The notes: generated by a model not told the origin, from the sequence alone. A stretch of DNA of 52,493 nt from Microcaldota archaeon (GCA_030648615.1 JAUSHJ010000034.1:1-52493), one strand, 5' to 3'; shown: positions 9,986-19,355, counted from the stretch's first letter. Made by a program: numbers and translations.

Positions 9986-10577
9986 ATGACCACGCCTCGG
10001 CTTTTTTTAATGCTAGTTCATTTGTTGGATGATAATCTTTGATTATGGAGAACAGAACGATTAAGTGGTCTTTTGCATCTCTTACCATCGAATGTTCCAT
10101 TGTCAGAATGTATCGTTCAACTAATTCGTTTTGATCTACCTTGTAGCTGGAAAGTATGTTACGAATATCTTCATCGTCTCTTTTGTTTAATCTGGCTGTT
10201 TTTGTTATTATAATATCCAAATAATCTAGAGAGTATAGATTGATTTTTTCCATTTTCCTGATTTCTATTGCTCTTGAGAGGTAATCATCTGGAAGCTGAA
10301 CTACGAAGATATAACCATTAACGTAGGTATCTATGATAATGCCATTTCCAATAAGCTGATTGGGAGATTGCTTTTTGTAACCTAGTTTTAATGCAGTATC
10401 AACAAATAGTTTCCTATCTTTTTCTTCAGGAAAACAAAAATCTACATCTTTCGTACTTGACTTTTTTCCTAAAAGAGTTAATGCAGTCCCGCCGACAGCA
10501 ACTACCTTAATGGTCCTAGTAAGGTATTTGTTAAACTCCAGAAGAAATTCGGATAATTCTTTGTTGCTGATTTCCAT
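9978..10577 (-). CDS. Nucleotidyltransferase-fold protein (DUF6036/AbiEii-like)
   Basis: In this 199-aa protein the nucleotidyltransferase signature is clear: VVAVGGTALTLLG (about 24-36), then SSTKDVDFCF, where the D-V-D pair would bind metal. The family transfers nucleotides to RNA, protein or small molecules, and many stand-alone members are toxins or their regulators. The tail (AKDHLIVLFSIIKDY) is helical. The downstream gene overlaps by 8 nt. The AT-rich upstream region (10578-10650) carries several TACA/TTTGTAC-like repeats that could be operator sites. Confidence 0.75.
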   Translation of the reverse strand: MEISNKELSEFLLEFNKYLTRTIKVVAVGGTALTLLGKKSSTKDVDFCFPEEKDRKLFVDTALKLGYKKQSPNQLIGNGIIIDTYVNGYIFVVQLPDDYLSRAIEIRKMEKINLYSLDYLDIIITKTARLNKRDDEDIRNILSSYKVDQNELVERYILTMEHSMVRDAKDHLIVLFSIIKDYHPTNELALKKAEAWSYE

Positions 10578-10652
10578 AGCTAAATAATAGTACGAAGCAT
10601 TTAAATTGTTATGTTTTATACAAAAATTGTATGTTTTTGTACAATATATGTA

Positions 10653-12227
10653 TTATTTCGTACATAAATTGAATATTGAAATCTCTAACTTCTTATTTTG
10701 TTCCAATTTCTTAATCAGTTCGCCAAGTATGCGCTGTTTTATCTCTAGGTATTTCTCCTTTGGCAGTTCTACATTTCCAATCGCGTAACGTTTTGATTTG
10801 GTGTTAAAACAAAACATGCAGTTAGTGAGATTTTCTGAGTTATGACAAAACATTGAATCGGTGCAGCTCCTGCAATTATCCATTTCAAAGCATCTTGTCA
10901 GATTAGTCGAATGATAGCACTTGAAACAGAAACTTGAATTCATAATGGAATCTACACCAAAACAATTTTGCGATGTTTTTGGCCACATACTACAGCCACA
11001 ATATTTTGCCTCGATGGTCATGGATATCTGGTAACAATCCGAGCAATCCATATAGTATGTACAATCAATCATATTACGATTCTGTCCAGATTTCATCTCA
11101 GCTTTCAAGTAAGCAATTTTTCCTATCGACCCATAGACATTTTTCAAGGTTAAGCTTTCTGCTTCGTTCTGGTCCAGTGTAAGGTTGCTGAGCTGCTCTG
11201 CTTCTTCCAGGGTGACCATTTTGTCTGCTGGCAGTGGAAGTAATGAAACACCATAAGGCACTATAAGGATTCGCTCATTGCTCACTGCTGATTTGGTCTC
11301 CTCGATTTTATGAACATGCTCAAAAAGCCATTTACTATAATTGTCTATACCAACCAGTTCTTTCCCGAAAATCAGCCTGCTCGTAGTTAAAAACTCTCGT
11401 TCAATTATCTGTTTGTTCAGCCGCTCTTTTTTGACTGCTGGAATGATTGACTGGGGCTTGGGCGACTTACTTTTCCTTACAATATCCAACAGAGAAGGTG
11501 CTGATTTTTTTGTTCGTAATTCATCAGCAATCTCTGCAAGTAGTTTTTTCTTTATGCTTTCAAATTTATCCTTGTTCAATTCAAGATTCCCTATTGTGTT
11601 CCTCTTGTTTTTCAGATTAAATGAAAAAAGGCAGTTTGAGCAGCCGTCAAGACCATAGCAATAATATGAATCCACAGTATTGGTAGCCAGCCAAGATTCA
11701 AATGAGCGCTTAGCCCAAGTTGTCTGACAACATCTTATTATGAATTCTGAACCTCCTAGTGCATGACTCCCAAAACAGTAACTGTTCTCCCTTCCCACTG
11801 TACAGAAGGCCATGTATTTTACATTAAAAAACTGGGCGGAATCATAAACACAAAATCCGTCGCTTATGCTGGAACTCTGTTCAACGTCATGACAGTTCCC
11901 CAAGTTAATGTCCCCGCAATAGGAAATTCTTTCATTTACTACTTCGAGCAAAGAATCTATGTCCTTGATTTGGTTTATGTTGAAAGGTTCGTACTTCTTT
12001 CCAAAATCAATCTCGTCGAAACTTATGAATTTGGCCTTCTTGTCGTAATCTTTTATTGCAAATGTAATCTCCTTTCCTGAAATACTTGATTTGTAATAGA
12101 CGTTAGCATCGATGATTTCCTTTAGATAGCCTTCAAAATCCTCGAGTTCGCCTACCTCCTCGCCGAATAGCACCTTGCAAGTGCTTTTCCATGCACGATT
12201 AAGAGTAATATATGTTTCACTTTCCAT
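10653..12227 (-). CDS. Cys-rich repeat protein, fused A and B modules (third pair)
   Basis: This 524-aa protein is the last gene of the five-gene array. Residues 1 to about 255 form an A module (opens TYITLNRAWKSTCKVLFGEE, ends around SIIPAVKK). Residues about 265-524 form a B module (opens EREFLTTSRLIFGKELVG, ends SIFNLCTK). The N part of each module is helical. The second half of each is cysteine-rich with about 20-residue periodicity, for example SENLTNCMFCFNTKSK, followed by a conserved NVELPKEKY-type closing helix. This suggests a short parallel-beta solenoid with cysteine ladders, or metal binding. It has no signal peptide. Its start overlaps the upstream B gene by 11 nt. Function unknown. 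Confidence 0.7.
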   Translation of the reverse strand: MESETYITLNRAWKSTCKVLFGEEVGELEDFEGYLKEIIDANVYYKSSISGKEITFAIKDYDKKAKFISFDEIDFGKKYEPFNINQIKDIDSLLEVVNERISYCGDINLGNCHDVEQSSSISDGFCVYDSAQFFNVKYMAFCTVGRENSYCFGSHALGGSEFIIRCCQTTWAKRSFESWLATNTVDSYYCYGLDGCSNCLFSFNLKNKRNTIGNLELNKDKFESIKKKLLAEIADELRTKKSAPSLLDIVRKSKSPKPQSIIPAVKKERLNKQIIEREFLTTSRLIFGKELVGIDNYSKWLFEHVHKIEETKSAVSNERILIVPYGVSLLPLPADKMVTLEEAEQLSNLTLDQNEAESLTLKNVYGSIGKIAYLKAEMKSGQNRNMIDCTYYMDCSDCYQISMTIEAKYCGCSMWPKTSQNCFGVDSIMNSSFCFKCYHSTNLTRCFEMDNCRSCTDSMFCHNSENLTNCMFCFNTKSKRYAIGNVELPKEKYLEIKQRILGELIKKLEQNKKLEISIFNLCTK

Positions 12228-12984
12228 TTTTCCTACCCAAGTTAAATATGCTCAGTCCTAAATATTTTTTCTCTTCCAGTTCCTTGTGGATATGTGCAAG
12301 CACCATTGCCTTTATCGCTTTATACTTTTCAGGTGGCAGTTCTATATTTGCTATAGCATATTTTTTAGACTTGGTATTGAAACAGAACATACAATCCTTG
12401 AGGTTTTCAGAGTTATGACAGAACATTGAATCACTACAGTTATTGCAGTCACTCATTTCGAAACAACGGATAAGGTTTTCAGAGTTATAGCATTTTATGC
12501 AGAACTGTGAGGAGAATAGATAGTAACAGCCTAAAGTATATTCAGAATACCTTGGCCAAAATGAATACAAACAACATTTTGATTTGTTCAAGGCACTTCC
12601 CCTGAAACATGTGTGGGAATCGTAATAGAGGGAAGACTCCACGACATTAGTATTTTTACCGTACTGAGTATCTAAAGTAGTGGTAGAGATATTTTGCAAT
12701 ACACTTCCTGCATTGGAAAGTGAAAGTGAAGCAAGTTCATTTTCAGATAGTTTTTTCTTCCCAAGTTCATCATAGGCTTCAGTCATGGTAACTAGTTTTG
12801 ACCTAAGATCATGGTAAAAACTAAATGTAGGAAGAAATATGAGATCTCCACTAATTTGGGATTTGACTTCTTCCTGAGTTGAAACGTTTTTACTCAGCCA
12901 GTTTTCATAATCCCTGTACCCTGTGAGCTTCTTCCCTAGCACTATGCCAGTTATCGTTTGGAATGTCTTCTCAAATTCATCCAT
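12217..12984 (-). CDS. Cys-rich repeat protein, B module (second pair)
   Basis: This 255-aa single B-type module opens MDEFEKTFQTITGIVLGKKL. The cysteine-rich half includes SSQFCIKCYNSENLIRCFEM, DCNNCSDSMFCHNSENL and DCMFCFNTKSKKYAIANIEL. The protein closes with a helix and SIFNLGRKNGK. The ATG at 12984 is chosen because GGTGATTCTG precedes it; it overlaps the upstream A gene by 8 nt (ATGGATGA). I know of similar cysteine-rich proteins of unknown function in candidate-phylum bacteria and archaea, ending in a NKQY-type helix, but cannot name the family with certainty. Confidence 0.7.
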   Translation of the reverse strand: MDEFEKTFQTITGIVLGKKLTGYRDYENWLSKNVSTQEEVKSQISGDLIFLPTFSFYHDLRSKLVTMTEAYDELGKKKLSENELASLSLSNAGSVLQNISTTTLDTQYGKNTNVVESSLYYDSHTCFRGSALNKSKCCLYSFWPRYSEYTLGCYYLFSSQFCIKCYNSENLIRCFEMSDCNNCSDSMFCHNSENLKDCMFCFNTKSKKYAIANIELPPEKYKAIKAMVLAHIHKELEEKKYLGLSIFNLGRKNGK

Positions 12985-13756
12985 CAGAATCACCACGAAT
13001 AATGTCAATAATTGAAGGTGCGGATTTGTTCTTTTTCATGTATTCTGCAATCTCAGCAACAAGTTTTTTCTTTAATTCTGCATATTTCTCTTTGTTAAGT
13101 GAAACATTACCAATAATATAATTTTTGCTTCTCTGGTTAAAAGAAAACATAGAATTTGTACAATCCTCTAAGCTTGCTGAGTAATAGCAGTCTGTTGCAA
13201 CATTGCAATGGAACAATTCCATACATCTAGTAGTTTTATAAGGATCCAGAATTTTTATACAGAATTGAATATCTCCACCTAAACAACAACCGAAAGAATT
13301 TTCCGGATTGCGTATTGAAGTAGTAAACGCCACGTATTTTCCTTCATAAACGTCCTGGCATTCTAAAGCATAATGAGTATTGATGCAGCGATGAGATAGA
13401 ATTACGTTACTGGAATTACCTAATACGACATTTCCAGCATAGTAAGCACGTTCACTTACAATTTCAAGAATAGAATCGATGTCCTTGATTTTATTTATAT
13501 CAAACGGAAGTTTTGACATTCTTTTAGCGTACTCTTCCATTTCATCATAGGCAATTACATTTGCATCTTTTGGAACTCTTTCGGAGGAAATAGTAATATC
13601 TTTATTTGATAAATGTGATTTTCTAGTTATTATAGGCTCAGTGTATCTCTTTAGATAATCTCTGAATTCCATTAGATTTCCCACATCGTCTCCTAAAAGA
13701 ACTCTGCAAGTGTTTTTCCATGATTTGTTTATTTGTTGATAGGCTACATCATCCAT
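12977..13756 (-). CDS. Cys-rich repeat protein, A module (second pair)
   Basis: This 259-aa A-type module opens MDDVAYQQINKSWKNTCRVL. The middle has INKIKDIDSILEIVSERAYY and AGNVVLGNSSNV, shared by all A modules. The cysteine-rich half includes RCMELFHCNVATDCYYSASL and DCTNSMFSFNQRSKNYIIGN, then NKEKYAELKKKL. A modules end their repeats with SFN, whereas B modules end with CFN. The start at 13756 follows GGTGATCCTG and overlaps the preceding B gene by 8 nt. The extended frame start upstream is the ribosome site itself. Function unknown. Confidence 0.7.
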   Translation of the reverse strand: MDDVAYQQINKSWKNTCRVLLGDDVGNLMEFRDYLKRYTEPIITRKSHLSNKDITISSERVPKDANVIAYDEMEEYAKRMSKLPFDINKIKDIDSILEIVSERAYYAGNVVLGNSSNVILSHRCINTHYALECQDVYEGKYVAFTTSIRNPENSFGCCLGGDIQFCIKILDPYKTTRCMELFHCNVATDCYYSASLEDCTNSMFSFNQRSKNYIIGNVSLNKEKYAELKKKLVAEIAEYMKKNKSAPSIIDIIRGDSDG

Positions 13757-14525
13757 CAGGATCACCAATATTGAAGATGTTATATCTGAGGTTTTTAGTT
13801 TCCTTGAGTTCTTTCACAATACCAGCCATAATTTTTGCTTTGATCTCTTTATAGATTTCTGGGGCCAATTGTATGTTCCCAATCGCATGTCTCAGATTCT
13901 TGGCATTGAAACAGAACATAGAATCATTAACATTCTCGCAATTGTGAGAAAAGAAAAGGTCGTGGCAGTTTGAAGAGGAATCTACCTCAAAGCATCTGGC
14001 AAGTGAAAAGGAGCGATAAACGTGAATGTTAAACTGGGAATGAGTTACTGCATAGCATCCAAACATACTTTCAGAAAATAGCGTGTAATTAGAAAACCCT
14101 ATATTTTTAACACCTAGAAATACGTCCTCACCTACGTAAACATTTCTTCCGCCCCCACCACCACTAACTTTCTCAAAATTCTCGTATGTTTGATACCTGA
14201 AATTACCGCAGAAATATGCAACTGGCTTCATAAACTTGGTCGTTAGTTCTTTCAGATTTGCAGTTTCTATCTCTTTTGCAGTAAACGGAGATGATGTAAC
14301 TTTATCCATTTCTTCCATAGATATTACTTTTGATTTATTGAATTCAATACCTAGATAATTGAGCGTTGGAGGTATCCAAACATCTGTTCCACTTACTGCT
14401 GATTTTGCAAGTGTAGGTAAAGGAACATGCCTTCCGAGCCAATCGCCATAATCATCGATTACAGTAAGCTCTGAACCCAGTAGCAATTTTGTAACTTCTC
14501 CAAATGCACTCTCAATTTCTTTCAT
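13749..14525 (-). CDS. Cys-rich repeat protein, B module (first pair)
   Basis: This 258-aa B-type module opens MKEIESAFGEVTKLLLGSEL. It is the most divergent B copy, with fewer cysteines in the repeat region (SLARCFEVDSSSNCHDLFFS, then VNDSMFCFNAKNLRHAIGNI) and a glycine run near residue 127. It closes with APEIYKEIKAKIM and YNIFNIGDPDG. It starts 4 nt after the upstream A gene stops and overlaps the next A gene by 8 nt. Loss of several repeat cysteines suggests that not every one is essential to the fold. Confidence 0.65.
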   Translation of the reverse strand: MKEIESAFGEVTKLLLGSELTVIDDYGDWLGRHVPLPTLAKSAVSGTDVWIPPTLNYLGIEFNKSKVISMEEMDKVTSSPFTAKEIETANLKELTTKFMKPVAYFCGNFRYQTYENFEKVSGGGGGRNVYVGEDVFLGVKNIGFSNYTLFSESMFGCYAVTHSQFNIHVYRSFSLARCFEVDSSSNCHDLFFSHNCENVNDSMFCFNAKNLRHAIGNIQLAPEIYKEIKAKIMAGIVKELKETKNLRYNIFNIGDPDG

Positions 14526-14529
14526 TACA

Positions 14530-15300
14530 TCACGCGTTATTCATCAGATCCATAATCGAATAATCTAGTTTCTTTTTCTTCTTAAGTTCATCTGAAATCT
14601 CTACTAATAATTTTGTTTTCAGTTTCAGGTATTGACTCTTTTCTAGCTCTACATTAGCAACATGGTATCGTTTGCCTCTTAAATTAAAAGAAAACAAGCA
14701 ATCGGTGCATTGCAATAGATTATAGCAGAAATAACTATCAGAAGTCCCTATTGTCGTGCAGCATTCGAAGCAACGTTTGAGAGTATTGTTATAAAAGCAA
14801 CGAACAATATGTGAAGACTGACCGCTGGACATTGACCCGAAATAGTTCTCGACTTCACGTGCAAGATAACCATATGCTACGTATTTACTTTTTTCTACAA
14901 TCGAAGAGTTGAGCACACCTGTACTGTCTACTACTGCATCGGAATGTTCGATATATTTTGAATTACCAAGAACTTTGTTTCCACTGTAAACGAAACGTTC
15001 TTTTAATGATTGCACAAGTGAATCAGTGTCCTTGATTTGATTGATATCTAATGGTTTGGAGGATATTTTTACGAATTCGCTGAGCTCATTCTCATAATCA
15101 AAAAATTTGGCTTTTTTCGAATAATGATCAGAGGCAACCCATGCAGGTTTTCCTGATATTGAAGATATGACTGTCTGGCCAATTGCTGCAGGCTTCAAAT
15201 AATACTCAAATTCCTTCAGCTCTCCCAGCTCCTGACCAAAAAGTATTCTGCATGTACTTCTCCATTGGACAGTGAGGATATCGTAAGCTGTGGGATTCAT
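14530..15300 (-). CDS. Cys-rich repeat protein, A module (first pair)
   Basis: This 256-aa A-type module is the first gene of the array. It opens MNPTAYDILTVQWRSTCRIL and shares DINQIKDTDSLVQSLKERFV with the other A copies. Its cysteine repeats include RCFYNNTLKRCFECCTTIGT and CYNLLQCTDCLFSFNLRGKR. The promoter of the array should lie in 15301-15393, where TTATATTCC on the minus strand is the best TATA candidate. The gene is divergent from the helical protein gene at 15394. Function unknown. Confidence 0.65.
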   Translation of the reverse strand: MNPTAYDILTVQWRSTCRILFGQELGELKEFEYYLKPAAIGQTVISSISGKPAWVASDHYSKKAKFFDYENELSEFVKISSKPLDINQIKDTDSLVQSLKERFVYSGNKVLGNSKYIEHSDAVVDSTGVLNSSIVEKSKYVAYGYLAREVENYFGSMSSGQSSHIVRCFYNNTLKRCFECCTTIGTSDSYFCYNLLQCTDCLFSFNLRGKRYHVANVELEKSQYLKLKTKLLVEISDELKKKKKLDYSIMDLMNNA

Positions 15301-15393
15301 AGGTTATTTAATGCAAAATAAGGAATATAAGGGTGATACCATTGTGGAGCGGTATAAGAAAACCTTAAAATACCAAATCTATAAATACCATTT

Positions 15394-16638
15394 ATGGCAC
15401 ACACAATTCGAGTAAGAATTATCGCACTTCAAGATGCTAGGGACATAGAAAGAAGAGAGATTTTCGCTCACGCAAGACAAAACAGGCGAGAGTTGCCAGT
15501 CAGAAGTTCAGAAGAAGCCATCAGAAAACTAAGAAGACTAAAGATATACGTTGATAATTGGTACGTCAAAGTAGGGTTCAGGCACGAGAACCCAAAAAGA
15601 CTAAGTTCAGATTGGCATAAAGTCGAAGAACGGCTGAAAGAAGGAGATGTTGCAAGGAAATTGGTAAACTTCAGTACGCATATAATATTAGCAGTAAGAG
15701 CATTCAAACATCTTAGAGAAGGGTATCAGGAAGAAATGAAACAAACTGACGGTTTGCTTAGAATACTAGATCAGATGAATTTAACACTTGCAAGCAAAAA
15801 AGGAGTTTATACTATGGCCGATATAACTGCTGTAGAAGGAATGCTTGCTTACATAGCTGGCAATGAATTAGCGAAGAAGAAAGTTGCAGTCAAAAGAATC
15901 GTTGCAAGAGCCAAACTGAATGAAACGGTGGCAAAGCTTAAGGAAGCATTGGAAAAAGAACCGGAAGAAAGAGGAGCGTTGGTAAGAGCTGCATGTGCTC
16001 AATTCACTGCTGCAAGAAATAGACTTGGAAAATGGAGAGATAGGCAAATCGCAGGAATTCTTGTTTATAATGAAGGAAGAGAAAAATTACTAAAAATAGT
16101 TAGGGATATATGGGTAAAAGAACAATTGAAAAGATTTGCAAAAGACCCAGAGATAGTTCATAGACAAATAGAATTAGACAAAAACAGGTTATTTGTATTA
16201 GATAATCTAAGAACGGCACTAAGAGATGGAGATTATACTGTAAATTATCTACTTTATTACATTAAAGAGAATAGCAAATTATTCAGAGTTCCGCAAAGAA
16301 AAAGAGAAGGTGCAGAAGAAGCTATTGCATTAAGCGAAAAAGGTGTGAGAGTAATCGGAAAAGATATTTTGATTGGGCACTATGCCTATTTATATAGATA
16401 CATTAAAGCTGGCAACAAGGAAAAAGCTAAAAGAAAGCTGGATCAACTGGAATTATTCATTAATGCAAATAAACCAAGATTCATTCTAGAGCAACTACAA
16501 GCAAGCGAAGAAACAGATTTAGAACCAGTTTTAATCAGGCTTGAAAAAGCAGTAGCTGCATTGGAACAAAAATACTTTGGAACTGCGAAAAATGAATTTG
16601 AAAAAACTCATAGAATAATGCAATCTACAAATAATTAG
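15394..16638 (+). CDS. Hypothetical helical protein, 414 aa
   Basis: I do not recognise this Arg/Lys/Glu-rich protein. It is predicted to be almost entirely alpha-helical, without membrane segments or a signal peptide, and has stretches that could form coiled coils (for example 165-210 and 330-400). A TATA-like CTATAAATACC is immediately upstream. The stop overlaps the archease gene on the other strand by 4 nt. No catalytic motif is visible. A structural or nucleic-acid-associated role is possible from its basic N terminus, but this is a guess. Confidence 0.6.
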   Translation: MAHTIRVRIIALQDARDIERREIFAHARQNRRELPVRSSEEAIRKLRRLKIYVDNWYVKVGFRHENPKRLSSDWHKVEERLKEGDVARKLVNFSTHIILAVRAFKHLREGYQEEMKQTDGLLRILDQMNLTLASKKGVYTMADITAVEGMLAYIAGNELAKKKVAVKRIVARAKLNETVAKLKEALEKEPEERGALVRAACAQFTAARNRLGKWRDRQIAGILVYNEGREKLLKIVRDIWVKEQLKRFAKDPEIVHRQIELDKNRLFVLDNLRTALRDGDYTVNYLLYYIKENSKLFRVPQRKREGAEEAIALSEKGVRVIGKDILIGHYAYLYRYIKAGNKEKAKRKLDQLELFINANKPRFILEQLQASEETDLEPVLIRLEKAVAALEQKYFGTAKNEFEKTHRIMQSTNN

Positions 16639-17066
16639 ACATCTAAAATTACAAAAGCTCTCCAGCCATCTTTCTGCTGCTCAACCTTAAACATATGCCA
16701 GCTAGCAGCTTTAACATCAACCAGCATAGTATATTTCTTCTGATTGATTATGTCTCCTCTGGCAGCAACCTGAGCTCTATACCCATCTGCAAGAGATGTG
16801 ATTCTTATTTTAAATTTGGTCAAAATAAGTCTTTTGGCATCTTTAATAAATATAATTTCTTCAAGAAAAGAATGTAGCAACTTATCTGCAGTAGCGGATT
16901 TGACCTCGAATTCAATGGATTCTGGAGTTTTTACTGCTTTTATGTCTTTTACCATGGTGTTGGTAAGACCTAACCCTGAACTTTCCAGCATTTCTGCAAG
17001 AGTTTTGCCGGTTGCTTCATAGGCAACGTCAGCCATGGCTACATTTTCATAGTATTTATAAGGCAT
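16635..17066 (-). CDS. Archease, activator of the RNA ligase RtcB
   Basis: This 143-aa protein has both ends of the archease fold: MADVAYEATGKTLAEMLES near the N terminus, and at the C terminus DVKAASWHMFKVEQQ-DGW followed by FVILDV. Archease stimulates guanylylation of RtcB and multiple turnover in tRNA exon ligation. The metal-site Asp residues appear to be present (AD at about 12-13 and the final LDV). The rtcB gene itself is about 7 kb away on the same strand. It is a single gene, convergent with the helical protein. The GGCATAATTC region before the ATG has no clear ribosome site, so the start is by homology. Confidence 0.85.
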   Translation of the reverse strand: MPYKYYENVAMADVAYEATGKTLAEMLESSGLGLTNTMVKDIKAVKTPESIEFEVKSATADKLLHSFLEEIIFIKDAKRLILTKFKIRITSLADGYRAQVAARGDIINQKKYTMLVDVKAASWHMFKVEQQKDGWRAFVILDV

Positions 17067-17178
17067 AATTCATCACTAAACAGTCATTTGTTATTTGCTA
17101 CTAGCAAAGTAAAGTATTATATACTATGTTAGAATAGGTTTTTAAACACATATAAACAAGAAGAATAACCGCTAATTT

Positions 17179-18072
17179 TCAAATTATAATCTTTTCCAGT
17201 TTCTTTAGTATCTTTTCCTTCTGTCCTAAAACATCTTTTCCAATAAACACGAATTCGGATTTGTCTTTATTTTCAAATTCCTCCATATCGTGCCTTCCTG
17301 CAACAAAACTAAAAAGATAGGTTTTATTATCCTTGCAACGAACAAATCCTTTGGCACGATAGACTTCTTTTGGTAAGAAAGATAAAAATTTAATAAATTT
17401 ATCTTTTTGGAATATCTTTTCAGTCTCATGTGAAAAATGCTCTTCTTCTATTTCGTGAGTATCATGTTTTACTACTTTATGTACTTTATTCAGTCCGAAC
17501 ATAAATTGCGGTGGAATCTTACCACGAATTGCTTTTGCAATTATTGAATCTGGATTTAATTCTCTTAGCCTTTTTTCTACATGCTGAAGTTCTTTTATAC
17601 TTACAATATCTATTTTATTCATAATGATAATATCTGCTAACTCTATTTGTTCTCTTCCAGTATGACCAAGATGAGGGAATTTTATCATTGCTGCACTGTC
17701 TACCATAGTTACTATTGCATCTAGACGAATTTCAGGTAAATTCTCTTCTATGTCACCTGCAATTGCACCCGGTTCTGCTACCCCGGTAGTTTCAATAACG
17801 ATCCATTCTGGCTTTACCTTTTCTAGGATTTCTTTTATCGCTAATTCTAGTTCACCTGTCATCGAACAGCAAACACAGCCGCCTGCAAGCTCTTTCATCT
17901 GAATATTTTTACCTTGAATTATCTCGCCGTCTATACCTAACTCCCCAAATTCATTTACTAAAATAGCAAGTTTTCTATTTGCCTTATCAATTAAATGAAG
18001 AAGAAGCGAGGTTTTACCTGATCCTAAGTAACCAGTAATTAAAGTAATTGGGATTTTTTTTTCGGATTCCAT
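17179..18072 (-). CDS. COG0523 (CobW/ZNG1-like) GTPase, metal chaperone
   Basis: This 297-aa protein has Walker A GYLGSGKT (14-21), the metal-binding GGCVCC motif (64-69), ETTGVAEPG (switch region) and NKID for guanine recognition, followed by a shorter C-terminal CobW_C domain. A His-rich patch (HDTHEIEEEHFSHE) lies between the domains. These GTPases deliver Zn or Co to client enzymes. The ATG at 18072 is used because a TATA-like element (TTATAATTC) lies about 25-30 nt before it. It is downstream of the DUF922-like lipoprotein gene, whose active site should hold zinc; the link is suggestive only. Confidence 0.85.
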   Translation of the reverse strand: MESEKKIPITLITGYLGSGKTSLLLHLIDKANRKLAILVNEFGELGIDGEIIQGKNIQMKELAGGCVCCSMTGELELAIKEILEKVKPEWIVIETTGVAEPGAIAGDIEENLPEIRLDAIVTMVDSAAMIKFPHLGHTGREQIELADIIIMNKIDIVSIKELQHVEKRLRELNPDSIIAKAIRGKIPPQFMFGLNKVHKVVKHDTHEIEEEHFSHETEKIFQKDKFIKFLSFLPKEVYRAKGFVRCKDNKTYLFSFVAGRHDMEEFENKDKSEFVFIGKDVLGQKEKILKKLEKIII

Positions 18073-18104
18073 TATTAGTAATAACAAAAAAGAATTATAA
18101 TACC

Positions 18105-19355
18105 TTAGCAGGCACCACAGTCCAAAGTAGCACCCTGAGTAGATCCGTGATCAGTAGTTGAATCGTAGTTTTCTTGCTCTTTTTCTATGTCGGATAATGC
18201 AGAAGCATATTTTTGATCGACATCTTCATCTAATTGAGTTACTGCAGGATCACAAGCTTGCTGGCAGGTTACAGCATCAACAGTAGCTGAAGCCTCACCA
18301 ATTTGAGATTTTATTGTTGCCACTCCGCTCTGATATATAGAAACGTGTCCTTCCTCATGAATTTTAAGGTCAGAAGAAAAGTCATCCCATTTTCCCTGCT
18401 GACAGGTATTACCTGCACCATAACTACTCCAGTCTGGAAAGTCAACAGAAATTTCTATTGGTATTTCTAAATTTTTAGGTTTTACAACGCAGTTGCACGT
18501 ACAGGACTTTGGATCTTGTTTAGGAGTTACATCGTATTCATAATGAAACGGATATACGACTCTGGTCTGCGCAAAATAACCACCTGCTGATGGACTATTG
18601 GCCTTTACGTATGAACAAATATCTGCATAGTCCGTAGGAACTTCATAACCTACAGGAGAAGTACCTTCTGACCAACCTTCAGCAATAGTACCTCCGTATG
18701 AAACAAGGGTCTTTCCCGGATTGGAAAAAGTCGGATACTCTGGTACAACATTATCTACAGGACAAGATCGAGCAATCGTCATTGCTTGAGAAGAAGTTTT
18801 TGCATATAGATACGATATACTAGTACCTTTCGTACCATTACCATCTTCAGCAGTCACAGTAATTTCAGTATAGTCACCATCAGGAATAGTAAATAATCTT
18901 GAATACATTCCTTCATTTGCACAAAATTCTGGGCATGTTGCTTCTAGTGAGGTAAGCTTAATGCCATCTGTGTAAACAGTAAACTTTACGAAACTATCAA
19001 ACGGCAAATTATCCTCTGCAATCATTTCATAGATTTTTCCAGCTACTAATGCCCGACCTTCAGGTTTTGAATAAGTTTCTAAATCTAATGCATAGACATG
19101 ATCGATAATTTTTATTGGAGGTGGAACAATAATTAATTCTTTCTTGACTTTTTTAGATGATTCGGGAGGATATAATTCTGAATTTATTTTGTCGGAGATA
19201 GTTTCCGTACTGACTGTTTCGGTATTTGTTGTTGGTTCGATAGTTACCTTAATCGGAAATTTGTCTACTATTTTGCTTAGTTTGTCTGTCTCAAGTGAAG
19301 TACAACCTAGGAGAATTAGAAGAATAGCAAATGCAATTACGTAAGTATATTTCAT
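18105..19355 (-). CDS. DUF922-like secreted lipoprotein, predicted zinc protease
   Basis: This 416-aa lipoprotein has a signal sequence MKYTYVIAFAILLILLGC, with the lipobox Cys at 18, followed by a low-complexity linker. The C-terminal third has KIHEEGHVSIYQ, an HExxH zinc motif near residue 333 in the setting typical of DUF922 (VVYPFHYEYDV and WDDFSSDLKIHEEGH). The family is predicted, not proven, to be a protease. Many cysteine pairs (CTCNC, CQQAC, CGAC) suggest disulfides on the cell surface. Start taken at the ATG (19355) instead of the TTG 9 nt before it. Confidence 0.7.
   Translation of the reverse strand: MKYTYVIAFAILLILLGCTSLETDKLSKIVDKFPIKVTIEPTTNTETVSTETISDKINSELYPPESSKKVKKELIIVPPPIKIIDHVYALDLETYSKPEGRALVAGKIYEMIAEDNLPFDSFVKFTVYTDGIKLTSLEATCPEFCANEGMYSRLFTIPDGDYTEITVTAEDGNGTKGTSISYLYAKTSSQAMTIARSCPVDNVVPEYPTFSNPGKTLVSYGGTIAEGWSEGTSPVGYEVPTDYADICSYVKANSPSAGGYFAQTRVVYPFHYEYDVTPKQDPKSCTCNCVVKPKNLEIPIEISVDFPDWSSYGAGNTCQQGKWDDFSSDLKIHEEGHVSIYQSGVATIKSQIGEASATVDAVTCQQACDPAVTQLDEDVDQKYASALSDIEKEQENYDSTTDHGSTQGATLDCGAC

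Noticed and set aside
10968-12080. Several plus-strand frames opposite the cysteine-rich genes
   Set aside because: All overlap the overlapping A/B gene array, which has far better start sites and repeat conservation.
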